Assembly (NCBI RefSeq): GCF_001905125.1 | Contig: NZ_LWLE01000034.1 | Coordinates: 509,734-573,733 of the forward strand | Direction of reading: 5' to 3' | From: Streptomyces sp. TSRI0281 | GTDB taxonomy: Bacteria > Actinomycetota > Actinomycetes > Streptomycetales > Streptomycetaceae | Length of the DNA stretch: 64,000 nt | Part shown: one piece after another, positions 31,759 to 40,663 of the stretch | How positions within the stretch are numbered: the stretch's first letter is position 1 | Layout: every line of letters starts with the position of its first letter | Translations under genes and position numbers: made by a program | Notes under the pieces: generated by a model | The model's input: only the letters and a program-made list of their open reading frames with translations | Told to the model about the DNA's origin: nothing | Database searches by the model: none

Positions 31759-33492
31759 TCAGGACCAGATGTAGTTCGGGTTGACCTTCATGCACGCCTC
31801 TTCCTCGCCGTTGAGCGCCTCGGCCGAGTCCGGGGTCTTCTCCTGGCCCTTGGGCGCGGGGTAGGCCCCGTCCTCGCGCCAGTCGGCTCCCACCGCCAGC
31901 GAGATGCCCGAGACATCGGTCGACTTCTTCACCAGCGAGACCGGGATGCCGAGCGCCTTGGCGACCGCCTGCGCGTCACCCTCCATATCGGCACTGGGGT
32001 ACAGGATTCCGGTCCGCGCGGCGCCGGTCACGTTCTGCGAGTCGACCGTGGTCTTCGCGAAGCCCGCGTCCTTGAGCTGCTTCTCCACCGCACCGGCGCG
32101 CCCCCCGGCCGAGCCGAGGGTGTCGGTGCGGGTCGCGTTGCGCACGCTCACCGCGATCTCGCCGACCGGTGCGGACGGGTCCTTGGTGACCGTGGCCTTG
32201 CGCTTGGACGCCTTGCCGTCGAGCGGGATGTCCTCGCGCACCATCCGGAACAGCTGCTCGGCGTCACCCGCCTTGGGGAACACCCGGCCCTTGAGCGTGC
32301 CCGTGCCGTACACGTTCGGCATGGTCGACATGGTGATGCGCTTGGTCGGGACCTTCTTGAGCTCCTCGGCCAGGTCGTAGAGCTTCTTGACCGTGCCGAG
32401 GCCCTTGTCGACCGTCAGCGCGTCCGTGGCGGCCTCGGCGAGGTTCATCAGCTTCGCGGGGTCGGTCAGCTTGGTGCCCTTGCGCAGCTGGCGGACCATC
32501 GAGTTCATGTACTGGTGCTGGGCCTTGGCGCGGCCGAGGTCGGTGTTGTCCTCGAAGCCGTACCGGGTGCGCAGCCACTGGAGCGCCTGTTTGCCCTTGA
32601 TGGGCGTGGTGCCCTTCTTCAGCTTCAGCCCGGAGCCCTTGCCGTCGCTGGAGCGCGATTCGATGTTGGCGTCGACACAGACCGGGACGCCGCCGATCGC
32701 GTCGGCCATCGAGACCACGCCCGCGAAGTCGATCATCATGAAGTGGTCGATCGTGATGCCGGTGAGCTCGTACCAGGTGGCCACCGTGCAGCCGGGGCCG
32801 CCGCGGCCCAGACTCTCGTTGGTCTGTACGTTCCCGGTGCTGGCCGGATACACCTTGTCCGTCTTGGGATCGGTGCACTTGGGCATCTTCAGCATCGTGT
32901 CGCGCGGCATGCTGACGACCGAGAGGTTGCTGCGGTCCGCCGAGAGGTGGAGCAGCATCTGCACATCCGCGAGCGGGCGAGCGCCGAAGGTCTCCTTCGC
33001 GCCGCCCAGCTTCTGGTTCTCCTTGGAGTCCCGCGCGTCGGAACCGATGAGCAGGATGTTCAGCGGGGTCTGACCGGCGGCGTTGGCCTTGTGATCGGCC
33101 ATCTTCTTGTCGCCGAGCGTCAGGTCCTCTTTCTTGATGTTGCCGTTGAGGTGCTCGTAGTAGAGGTAACCGGCGCCACCGGCACCGAGTATCAGCAGCG
33201 CGAGCACGGCCGCGACCCAGCGCAGTATGCGCCGTTTGCCGCTTTTGGTGGTACGTCGGCTGCGGCGGTTGGGTGGCCCCCCGCGCCGGCGCCCGCTCTC
33301 GGGCGCGCCGGAATCCTCGCCCCCGCCGGGCCGTTCGCCTCCGCCGGTGCCCCGGCCCCGGCTCCTGCCGCCGCTCCTGTTCCCCTCACCGTTCTCGTCG
33401 TCCCCCTCGTAGAGACTCTCGTCCCAGCCGAGTTGATCGGCGTGCCGGACGCGTGGTCGCGTCCCCTCCCCGGGCGTGCTGCTGCGTCCCAC
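31759..33492 (-). CDS. LCP protein 3 with LytR_C domain
   Basis: A 577-residue LCP protein. GTG at 33492 follows AGGGGG by about 5 nt. Residues 1-88 are a charged Gly/Arg-rich cytoplasmic tail; helix 90-111 (LRWVAAVLALLILGAGGAGY); LCP domain with ILLIGSDARDSKEN, LADVQMLLHLSADRSNLSVV, SMPRDTMLKMPKC, WLRTRYGFEDNTDLGRAKAQ and the hallmark HFMMIDFAGVVSMADAIGGV. A LytR_C domain (IAVSVRNATRTDTLGSAGG) closes it. It lies 47 nt downstream of LCP protein 4 on the same strand, so they are probably co-transcribed. Confidence 0.93.
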   Translation of the reverse strand: MGRSSTPGEGTRPRVRHADQLGWDESLYEGDDENGEGNRSGGRSRGRGTGGGERPGGGEDSGAPESGRRRGGPPNRRSRRTTKSGKRRILRWVAAVLALLILGAGGAGYLYYEHLNGNIKKEDLTLGDKKMADHKANAAGQTPLNILLIGSDARDSKENQKLGGAKETFGARPLADVQMLLHLSADRSNLSVVSMPRDTMLKMPKCTDPKTDKVYPASTGNVQTNESLGRGGPGCTVATWYELTGITIDHFMMIDFAGVVSMADAIGGVPVCVDANIESRSSDGKGSGLKLKKGTTPIKGKQALQWLRTRYGFEDNTDLGRAKAQHQYMNSMVRQLRKGTKLTDPAKLMNLAEAATDALTVDKGLGTVKKLYDLAEELKKVPTKRITMSTMPNVYGTGTLKGRVFPKAGDAEQLFRMVREDIPLDGKASKRKATVTKDPSAPVGEIAVSVRNATRTDTLGSAGGRAGAVEKQLKDAGFAKTTVDSQNVTGAARTGILYPSADMEGDAQAVAKALGIPVSLVKKSTDVSGISLAVGADWREDGAYPAPKGQEKTPDSAEALNGEEEACMKVNPNYIWS

Positions 33493-33539
33493 CGGACCCC
33501 CTGCTGCTCAGACTCTTGCTGTAGCGCGGTGACCCGGTG

Positions 33540-35327
33540 TCACTTGGCGCATTCCGCCTTGTCGGCGCTTGCTCTCTGGATATCGGCCGGCGCCTTTGCC
33601 GGACCGGTGATGGGCTTGCCCGCGCCCTCGAAGTCCGCCCCCAGGGTCAGCACCATCGCCTGCAGTCCTTCGGCGTCGGTGGTGCCCTTCTTGAGGGCCG
33701 AGGCGGGCAGCCCCATCATCTCGGCGAGCGCCCGCGCCTGGTCGGCCTGGTTGGGCGCGTACGCGAGCGTCGTCTTGTCGATCTTGGCCGGGGCGTTGGC
33801 CTTGTTGGTGGACTTCAGTACGCCCTTGTCGTTCTGGAGCCAGGTCACCGTGGAGCCCGCGGCCCCGGGGATGTTGCCGCCGTTGAGGACATCCACGCGT
33901 ACGTCGGCCGCGTCGGCCTTCGGGCCCTTGAGAAGCTTCGCCTGCTTGCTCTTGGCGGCCTTCTTCTGCTTGTTGACCTCGGTGAGCGAGGTGTCCGAGC
34001 GCATCATCGCGAACAGCGCCTCGGCCTTCTCGGGCGCCGGTACGACGGTGATCGGGGTCGGCTCGGCCGGGTTGTCGATCACCGGCATGGTCACGAAGGT
34101 GATGTTCTTGGTGTCGACCTTGCCGAGCTCCTGGGCGAGGCTCGTCAACTTCTTGACGCTGCCGATGCCGGAGTCGACCGTGAGCGCCTTGGTGGCCGCG
34201 TCCGCCAGCTTGTACAGCTTCGGGGCGCTGGTCAGGGTGTCGTCCGACTTCATCTGCCGGATCATCGAGCCGAGGAACTGCTGCTGCACCTTGATCCGGT
34301 CGAGGTCGCTCTCGTTGCCGAAGCTGTGCCGGGTGCGCAGCAGGGCGAGTGCCTTCTCGCCCTGGACGGTCGACTCGCCCTCGGGCAGCTTGAGGTGCGA
34401 CTTCGGGTCGTCGATCGGCTTGGCCATGCAGACCTTGACGCCGCCGACCGCGGTGGACAGCTCCTTGACCGCATTGAAGTCGACCATCATGAAGTGGTCG
34501 ACCTGTATGCCGGTGATCTGCTTGACCGTCCGCATGGTGCAGCCGGGGTCGCGCCCTGCCTGGCCCAGGCTGGTGTTGAAACGGTCGTTCGCGGTGCCGG
34601 GGATGACCTTGGTCGAGCCGTCCTTCTGCTTCGTCCCGCAGTCGGGGATCTCGATCATCAGGTCGCGCGGGATGCTCATCGCCGTCGCGTTGGTGCGGTC
34701 CTCGGAGACGTGGAAGAGGATGTTGGTGTCGGCGTGGCCGGTGCTGCCCTTGTCGCCGTACCCCTCGTTGCCCTTGCCGGTGCGCTTGTCGGTGCCGATG
34801 ATCAGGATGTTCATCGGTCCTTCGGCGATGACGTTCTTGCTGCCCGCGTCACCCACGTCGACCGTGTTGAGGTTGCCGTTGAAGTGCTGGTAGAGGGCGT
34901 ACGCACCGGCCGAGCCGGCGACGACGACGAACGCCATCACCCCGCCCGTCCACAGCAGCGCCTTCTTCCTGCGGGCCTTGGGGGGCTTGCGCTTGCGGCG
35001 CCCGGCGCCCGCCGCGGCGGTCTCCTGGCCGCGGCCGGCCTGCGACGAACGGCGGCTGCGCTGGCCCGGCACCTCGCGGCGCGGAGCGTCCGCCGGTTCG
35101 GTGCCGTCGCCCGTGCGCTGCCCCCGGCGTCCGGACCCGTCACGCGAGGCGCTCCGGGCTGGCCCGTCCTTGTGGCCCGATCCGCGGGGTCCCGCCACTC
35201 GCGGCGCACCGGACGACTCCCCTGCGGATTGATCCAGTCGCAGTTCGTAGTTGCCGGTGTGCGGGTTCAGTACCCACTGGTCTGCGGGGTCGATATCGTC
35301 CGCCCGCCCACGGCTTTGCGCATCCAC
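33540..35327 (-). CDS. LCP protein 4 with LytR_C domain
   Basis: A 595-residue LCP protein. GTG chosen at 35327 (VDAQSRGRADDIDP), with GGAGGA 11 nt upstream; the ORF could extend to 35426 but that part is not protein-like. The N-terminus carries an unusual motif DQWVLNPHTGNYELRLD before a basic tail, helix about 124-146, then LCP (ILIIGTDKRTGKGNEGYGDK, NILFHVSEDRTNATAMSIPR, HFMMVDFNAVKELSTAVGGV, LLRTRHSFGNESDLDRIKVQ) and LytR_C (VRVDVLNGGNIPGAAGS). First gene of a two-gene unit with LCP 3. Confidence 0.92.
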   Translation of the reverse strand: MDAQSRGRADDIDPADQWVLNPHTGNYELRLDQSAGESSGAPRVAGPRGSGHKDGPARSASRDGSGRRGQRTGDGTEPADAPRREVPGQRSRRSSQAGRGQETAAAGAGRRKRKPPKARRKKALLWTGGVMAFVVVAGSAGAYALYQHFNGNLNTVDVGDAGSKNVIAEGPMNILIIGTDKRTGKGNEGYGDKGSTGHADTNILFHVSEDRTNATAMSIPRDLMIEIPDCGTKQKDGSTKVIPGTANDRFNTSLGQAGRDPGCTMRTVKQITGIQVDHFMMVDFNAVKELSTAVGGVKVCMAKPIDDPKSHLKLPEGESTVQGEKALALLRTRHSFGNESDLDRIKVQQQFLGSMIRQMKSDDTLTSAPKLYKLADAATKALTVDSGIGSVKKLTSLAQELGKVDTKNITFVTMPVIDNPAEPTPITVVPAPEKAEALFAMMRSDTSLTEVNKQKKAAKSKQAKLLKGPKADAADVRVDVLNGGNIPGAAGSTVTWLQNDKGVLKSTNKANAPAKIDKTTLAYAPNQADQARALAEMMGLPASALKKGTTDAEGLQAMVLTLGADFEGAGKPITGPAKAPADIQRASADKAECAK

Positions 35328-35550
35328 GGTTGCTTGGGTCCTCCGTCGGTGCCACGCGAGGCGCCTCCCCCGACAAGGCGCTCGTTCTTTCGCTCCAGCA
35401 GTGCACGACCTGATGGCCGGTAGCACCGGATCGCGTCACACTATCCGCCCGGTTCGGAGTCGAGCGACGTGCGTGACACATTCCACGCTGCTTACAACTG
35501 GGCATTCTTCCCATTATGCGTCGATTGCCCTGTATGACTTGGGAATTGCT

Positions 35551-37056
35551 TTACTGCTTACACAGGTCGTCGGCCGCGCTCGAACCCGAATACGTGGGCT
35601 CGGGGGTCGGAGTTCCGGAGCCGGTGTCGTCCGGTTTCCCGTCGGAAGTGCCCCCGTCGGTCGCCTTGTCGGCGCCCTTGTCCTTGAGTTCGCCGGCCGG
35701 GACCACGGTGACCGGCTGGTCCTCCCGGAGTTGCTTGAACAGCCTGCTCGCGTCCGGTTCGACGAGTTCGTCCCGGTTAATGTTCTGGCTGTACGGCTGC
35801 CGGGGCACCGTCAGGAACTGCACCTTGTCGGTCGGTACGTTGCGCATCCCGCGGACCAGGTCGTACAGGTCCCTGAGCGAGTCCAGCCCCGGGTCCGTCG
35901 TCAGCGACTTGGTCGCCGCGTCCAGCACCGGGTACAGCCGGGTCGGGTTGAGCAGGACACCGTTGCTCTGCATCTTGTTGACCAGGGCACCCAGGAATCT
36001 CTGCTGGCGGTCCATCCGCTCGGTGTCGCTGCCGTTGCCGATGGACTTGCGGGCACGGACGTATCCGAGCGCCTCCTCGCCGTCGAGCTTCTGCCGGCCC
36101 GCGGGGAGCTTGAGATGCGCGTCGGCATCGTCGATCGGGTCCTTGAGACAGATCTCGACGCCGTTCACCGCGTCGACCATGTCCTTGAAACCGTTGAAGT
36201 CGACGACCATGTGATGGTCGACGCGAATGCCGGTCATCCGCTCGATGGTGCGGATCGTGCACGCCGTCCCGCCGAGCTCGAAGGCCGAGTTGAACTGGGC
36301 GAACTGTTCCCTGGTGTGCTGCTTGTCCGCGGTGCGGCAGCTCGGGATGTCCGCCATCAGGTCGCGGGGGACGGACATGGCGGTGGCGCTCTTCCGGTCC
36401 GCCGCGAGGTGCAGCAGGATCGTGGTGTCGGAGCGCTGGCTGCCGCCGTCGTCGCGGCCGTACTCGCGGTTGTCGCCGGACCTGCTGTCCGAGCCGATGA
36501 GCAGGATGTTCTGGGCGTTCTGCGCGACCGGGGTGGGCCGTTCCTTCTCGTACGCCTTGAGCTCGGCGGCGACGCTCGTATCGGTTCTGATGTTGCCGTC
36601 GAGCTTCTTGTACAGCCACCAGCCGACGCCCGCGGCGATCAGGACCAGGAACGAGGCGGCGAGGGCGGTCCAACGGAGCCAGTGACTCCTGTGCTTGGCG
36701 GCGATGCCGTCCTTGGGCCGGTCGGCCCAGGTCTGCACCCCGCCGCTGGTGGGGCCCGCGCCGGGGGCGGGGCTGGGGGCTGGGTCGGTGCCGGGGTCGG
36801 CGTCGGTGTCCCCCGCGCCCTTGGCAGCCTCGCCCGCCTTGCCCGCTTCGTCGGCCCCGCCCGCCTCGTCCGTCCCGTCCGCCTCGTCCGTCCCGTCCGC
36901 CTCGTCCGTCCCGTCCGCCTTGTCCGTCCCGTCCTGTGCGGCGGCGTCCCGGGAGTCTTCCTGCGACCCGCCCCGCGACCCGTCCTGCGGCTTGTTCTCT
37001 GCCGGGGGCTCCGGGTCGGCCGGCGTGCCAGCGCTGTCGGTCACGTCTGCGTCCAT
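35551..37056 (-). CDS. LCP protein 5
   Basis: A 501-residue LCP protein with a 128-residue acidic cytoplasmic tail rich in repeats of GTDEAD (about residues 43-70). Membrane helix 129-149. LCP domain: ILLIGSDSRSGDNREYGRDD, DTTILLHLAADRKSATAMSV, PRDLMADIPSC, FNSAFELGGTACTIRTIERM, HHMVVDFNGFKDMVDAVNGV, YVRARKSIGNGSDTERMDRQ. It ends with a Gly/Ser/Thr/Pro tail and no clear LytR_C domain. Stop codon is TAA, uncommon here. GAAGG touches the ATG at 37056, so the ribosome site is poorly placed. Confidence 0.9.
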   Translation of the reverse strand: MDADVTDSAGTPADPEPPAENKPQDGSRGGSQEDSRDAAAQDGTDKADGTDEADGTDEADGTDEAGGADEAGKAGEAAKGAGDTDADPGTDPAPSPAPGAGPTSGGVQTWADRPKDGIAAKHRSHWLRWTALAASFLVLIAAGVGWWLYKKLDGNIRTDTSVAAELKAYEKERPTPVAQNAQNILLIGSDSRSGDNREYGRDDGGSQRSDTTILLHLAADRKSATAMSVPRDLMADIPSCRTADKQHTREQFAQFNSAFELGGTACTIRTIERMTGIRVDHHMVVDFNGFKDMVDAVNGVEICLKDPIDDADAHLKLPAGRQKLDGEEALGYVRARKSIGNGSDTERMDRQQRFLGALVNKMQSNGVLLNPTRLYPVLDAATKSLTTDPGLDSLRDLYDLVRGMRNVPTDKVQFLTVPRQPYSQNINRDELVEPDASRLFKQLREDQPVTVVPAGELKDKGADKATDGGTSDGKPDDTGSGTPTPEPTYSGSSAADDLCKQ

Positions 37057-37231
37057 CCTTCACGTTCGGCGGCGCGATAGGCCGCCGGTCGCAGGAGTAG
37101 ACGGCTGAACCTCACGCTTGGTTGTGCATCCGGGGAGAGTGGTCTGCACCGCCGATCATGTACCTGAGTGGATGCTCAATCCGGGGGACTCGGCCCGCTG
37201 TGGGCCGGACGAGTGACACTCAGGGTGCTTG

Positions 37232-37984
37232 TCATACTGCGGTGTTGGTCACCCGCTCGCTCTCCACGCGCTTGGCCAGACCGTCCTCGCCGAGCTGTCC
37301 GAGGTGTCGGCACAGGACCACGGAGCCTCCGGCGGCCAGCGGCGCGAAGAGCCCGGCACCGAGCCCCTCCCAGCTGTCGTACGTATGCCCCGTGAGCAGC
37401 CGCGATCCGGGTGCGAGCCCCAGAGCGGCGGCGTCCTCGCGCGCCTTGGCGACGAGTTGCGCCCCTGTCAGCTCGACCCCGCCCACGGCGAGCGCGGGCG
37501 CGTCCGGGTCCACCGGCGCGAACGGAGCGAAGCGGTCGCCCTGGGCGGGTACTTCCACCGCGTAGTCCATGAAGCCCTCGGGCGGCTGCGGGAACCGCCC
37601 GCCGAGCGGGCGCAGCGCCAGCGCGACCCGTTCGCCGCGGCAGGCGCGGGCGCGCTCCAGCGTGTCCGGGCCGCTGACGACGAGGTCGGCCGAGGCCGGG
37701 TCGCCCTGCACATCGGCGACCACCCCGACCGAGGAGCAGGCGAGCAGCCAGACCGCGGACTGCCAGTGCGCGGGAAGCAGCAGGGCGAGCCGGTCGCCGG
37801 GTTCCGCGGCCAGGTCGCCCTGCAACAGATTGGCGGTCTTGGCCACCCAATTGGCGAAGGTGGCCACCGACAGTTCGACCCGCTCTCCGGTGGCGTCGTC
37901 GTAGAAAGTGACCAGTGGGCGGGCCGGGTCCGAGGCGAGTGCGGATCGCAGCAGGTCGGCGGGGGTACGGTCGCTGGCGTTCAT
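37232..37984 (-). CDS. TIGR03089-family protein (AMP-binding enzyme fragment-like)
   Basis: A 250-residue protein that matches the N-terminal part of acyl-CoA synthetases (LVTFYDDATGERVELSVATF, NWVAKTANLLQGDLAAEPGD, RLALLLPAHWQSAVWLLACS) but stops before the AMP-binding core motif, as in the TIGR03089 family of actinobacteria. The typical length of that family is about 240, so it is not a truncation. Function unknown. ATG at 37984 has no ribosome site; TACCCT (37992-37997, minus strand) ends 7 nt before it, so the mRNA is probably leaderless. Confidence 0.82.
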   Translation of the reverse strand: MNASDRTPADLLRSALASDPARPLVTFYDDATGERVELSVATFANWVAKTANLLQGDLAAEPGDRLALLLPAHWQSAVWLLACSSVGVVADVQGDPASADLVVSGPDTLERARACRGERVALALRPLGGRFPQPPEGFMDYAVEVPAQGDRFAPFAPVDPDAPALAVGGVELTGAQLVAKAREDAAALGLAPGSRLLTGHTYDSWEGLGAGLFAPLAAGGSVVLCRHLGQLGEDGLAKRVESERVTNTAV

Positions 37985-37991
37985 CCGCGCA

Positions 37992-37997
37992 AGGGTA
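37992..37997 (-). promoter_or_regulatory. -10 element of probable leaderless promoter (TIGR03089 gene)
   Basis: On the minus strand TACCCT lies 7 nt before the ATG at 37984. Confidence 0.45.
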
Positions 37998-38121
37998 CGC
38001 GGCGGTGGTGGACGGGAGCGGTGCGACGAGCGTCGCGTACACCGGTTCGGCAGACGGGTCATCACATCAGGGGGTATGTCCCGGTGGCCGTAGTTGTGCG
38101 TGTATGGCCAGGATCATTCGT

Positions 38122-39429
38122 ATGCGCACTCTTCTCGCCACCTCGATCGGCGTCACCTGTGCGGCGGCGCTCACCCTGCCGCTCGCCGTACCCGCGTCCT
38201 CCACGTCCACCTCCGCCACTTTCTCCTCGGCCCGCGCACCCGCCTCCGTCGAGCCCGCCGCCGAACTGCCGGGTTCGACGCAGTCGCTGCCCCTGTCCCC
38301 GCTCGCCCCCACGGCCACCCGGGCCACCGGAGCACCCACGACCGGCGCCGCGCAGGGGCTGCCCCGACGCGACGCACGGCCCTTCTCCCTGGTCGGAGTG
38401 GTCTGGGACGATGCCGACGCCGAACTGCACGGCACGGTCCAGATCCGCACCCGTGCCACCGGCACCACGACCTGGTCCGGCTGGCAGGACGTCGAGACGC
38501 ACAACACCGAGCACGCCGCCGACGAGGGCAGCGCCGAGCGCGAAGCGGGCAAGGTCCGCGGCTCGACCGCCCCGCTCTGGGTCGGCGACTCGGACGGCGT
38601 CGAGGTGCGGGTGAACCCGGAGCCCGCCGACCCGCGGAACCGGGCGGCCACCTCCGTGGCACTCCCCGGGGGCCTGCGCCTCGAACTCGTCGACCCCGGC
38701 GCGGACCCGCGGCAGCCCGTCGCGGGACGCGCCCGCTCGGCTGCCCGGACGGCCTCGGTGATCCCCGCCCTGACCCAGGAGGACTCGGCGCGGGAAGCGG
38801 TCGTCGCGGCAGGGGCGAAGCCGTACATCGGCCCGCGGCCGCGCATCATCACGCGCAAGGGCTGGGGCGCGAACGAGAAGCTCCGCGAGCGCCGGTTCGC
38901 GTACACCAAGACGGTCAAGGCCGCCTTCGTGCACCACAGCGCCACCGGCAACAACTACCGCTGCTCCCAGGCGCCCGCCGTCCTGCGCGGCATCTACCGC
39001 TACCACGTCCAGAGCAGCGGCTGGCGCGACTTCGGCTACAACTTCGCCGTCGACAAGTGCGGAAACATCTACGAGGGGCGCGCCGGGGGCGTGACGAAGG
39101 CCGTCCTCGGGGCGCACACGCTCGGGTTCAACACCAACAGCATGGGGGTCGTGGTCCTCGGCACCTTCACCTCCAAGAACCCGCCCGCCGCCGCGGTGAA
39201 CTCCATCGCCAAACTCACCGCCTGGAAGCTCGGACTGTTCGGAGCGAACCCCAAGGGCAAGACCACGCTGGTCTCCGGCGGCAGCAACAAGTACAAGAAG
39301 GGCAAGAAGGTCAAACTCAACGTCATCTCCGGCCATCGGGACGGATTCGCAACCGAATGCCCCGGAAAGCGTCTCTACAAGAAGCTCGGCACGGCACGGA
39401 CCACCTCCGCACGTCTGCAGGGCCGCTGA
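38122..39429 (+). CDS. Secreted PGRP-type N-acetylmuramoyl-L-alanine amidase
   Basis: A 435-residue exported protein. Signal peptide residues 1-26 (LLATSIGVTCAAALTLPLAV). A linker and an N-terminal beta region (about 70-200, with GTVQIRTRATGTTTWSGWQD) precede a C-terminal peptidoglycan-recognition domain. Zinc ligands appear intact: H271 or H272 in AAFVHHSATGNNYR, H405 in VISGHRDGFATECPG and C413. WGANEKLRERRFAY and GYNFAVDKCGNIYEGRAGG are PGRP signatures. I chose the ATG at 38122, with AGGAT 8 nt upstream; an ATG at 38104 would add six residues. It probably cleaves the stem peptide from muramic acid outside the cell. Confidence 0.88.
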   Translation: MRTLLATSIGVTCAAALTLPLAVPASSTSTSATFSSARAPASVEPAAELPGSTQSLPLSPLAPTATRATGAPTTGAAQGLPRRDARPFSLVGVVWDDADAELHGTVQIRTRATGTTTWSGWQDVETHNTEHAADEGSAEREAGKVRGSTAPLWVGDSDGVEVRVNPEPADPRNRAATSVALPGGLRLELVDPGADPRQPVAGRARSAARTASVIPALTQEDSAREAVVAAGAKPYIGPRPRIITRKGWGANEKLRERRFAYTKTVKAAFVHHSATGNNYRCSQAPAVLRGIYRYHVQSSGWRDFGYNFAVDKCGNIYEGRAGGVTKAVLGAHTLGFNTNSMGVVVLGTFTSKNPPAAAVNSIAKLTAWKLGLFGANPKGKTTLVSGGSNKYKKGKKVKLNVISGHRDGFATECPGKRLYKKLGTARTTSARLQGR

Positions 39430-39510
39430 CCGGGGGACGTTCCGACCCGGTCTGCATACACTGGCCAGCCGAAACCGGGCCAGGCCCCAGCAGGAAGCAG
39501 AGACGGTGCT

Positions 39511-40602
39511 GTGACAGAGGCAAAAGAAGCGATTCTTCTGGTCGGTGGCAAGGGCACCAGGCTGCGGCCGCTCACGGTGCACACCCCGAAGCCGATGGTT
39601 CCGGCGGCGGGCGTCCCGTTCCTCACGCACCAGCTGGCACGGGCCCGAGCGGCCGGAGTCGAGCACATCGTGCTCGCGACGTCCTACTTGGCGGAGGTCT
39701 TCGAACCGTACTTCGGCGACGGTTCCGCGCTCGGCCTCCACATCGAGTACGTCACCGAGCGCGAACCGCTGGGGACCGGCGGCGCCATCCGCAATGTGGC
39801 GTCCCGGCTCTCCTCGGGCCCCGACGACCCGGTCCTCATCTTCAACGGCGACATCCTGACGGGACTCGACATCCGGGCCCTGGTCACCGCGCACGCGACC
39901 TCCGGGGCGGATGTCTCCCTCCACCTCACCCGGGTCGAGGACCCGCGTGCCTTCGGCCTCGTACCGACCGACGGCACCGGCAGGGTGACGGCCTTCCTGG
40001 AGAAGCCGCAGACCCCCGAAGAGATCGTCACCGACCAGGTCAACGCGGGTGCGTACATCTTCCGCAGGTCGGTCATCGACACCATCCCGGCCGGCCGGCC
40101 GGTCTCCGTGGAGCGCGAGACCTTCCCCGGACTGCTCGCCTCCGGCGCGCATCTCCAGGGCATGGTCGACTCCACGTACTGGCTGGACCTCGGCACCCCG
40201 CAGGCGTTCGTACGCGGCTCCGCCGACCTGGTGCTCGGCCGCGCCCCGTCCCCGGCCGTCCCCGGCCGCTGCGGCGACCGCCTCGTCCTGCCCACCGCCT
40301 CCGTGGCCCCCGACGCCAAACTCACCGGCGGTACGGTCATCGGCGACGGCGCCCTGATCGGCGGGGGCGCCCGCATCGACGGCTCCACGATCCTGTCCGG
40401 CGCGGTCGTGGAACCCGGCGCGGTCATCACCGACTCCCTGGTCGGGGCCGGTGCCCGGATCGGCAGCCGTACGGTGCTGGCGGGTGCGGTGATCGGCGAC
40501 GGGGCCCAGGTGGGTGCCGACAACGAGCTGCGCGACGGGGTACGCATCTGGTGCGGGGCGGTCCTCCCGGACGCGTCGGTGCGCTTCTCGTCGGACCAGT
40601 GA
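39511..40602 (+). CDS. Sugar-1-phosphate nucleotidylyltransferase (GDP-mannose pyrophosphorylase-like)
   Basis: A 363-residue enzyme. N-terminal Rossmann-like domain with LLVGGKGTRLRPLTVHTPKP (residues 9-28) and metal aspartate in ILIFNGDILTGLD; lysine in FLEKPQ; then NAGAYIFRRSVIDTIP. The C-terminal 110 residues are a left-handed beta helix with hexapeptide-like repeats (GTVIGDGALIGGGARIDGST). The family makes GDP-mannose or dTDP-glucose; the position near manB and manA favours mannose-1-phosphate guanylyltransferase. GTG start with GGAAGCAGAG upstream. Confidence 0.88.
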   Translation: MTEAKEAILLVGGKGTRLRPLTVHTPKPMVPAAGVPFLTHQLARARAAGVEHIVLATSYLAEVFEPYFGDGSALGLHIEYVTEREPLGTGGAIRNVASRLSSGPDDPVLIFNGDILTGLDIRALVTAHATSGADVSLHLTRVEDPRAFGLVPTDGTGRVTAFLEKPQTPEEIVTDQVNAGAYIFRRSVIDTIPAGRPVSVERETFPGLLASGAHLQGMVDSTYWLDLGTPQAFVRGSADLVLGRAPSPAVPGRCGDRLVLPTASVAPDAKLTGGTVIGDGALIGGGARIDGSTILSGAVVEPGAVITDSLVGAGARIGSRTVLAGAVIGDGAQVGADNELRDGVRIWCGAVLPDASVRFSSDQ

Positions 40603-40663
40603 CCCGGCCCCGGCCGTACCCTCGATAAGCACCCCCACCCACCCAGCACCGAGGGCCTCACCC

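Noticed and set aside
31390..34893. A 1167-residue open frame on the plus strand opposite LCP genes 3 and 4
   Set aside because: Antisense shadow of high-GC coding DNA; the opposite strand encodes well-defined LCP domains.
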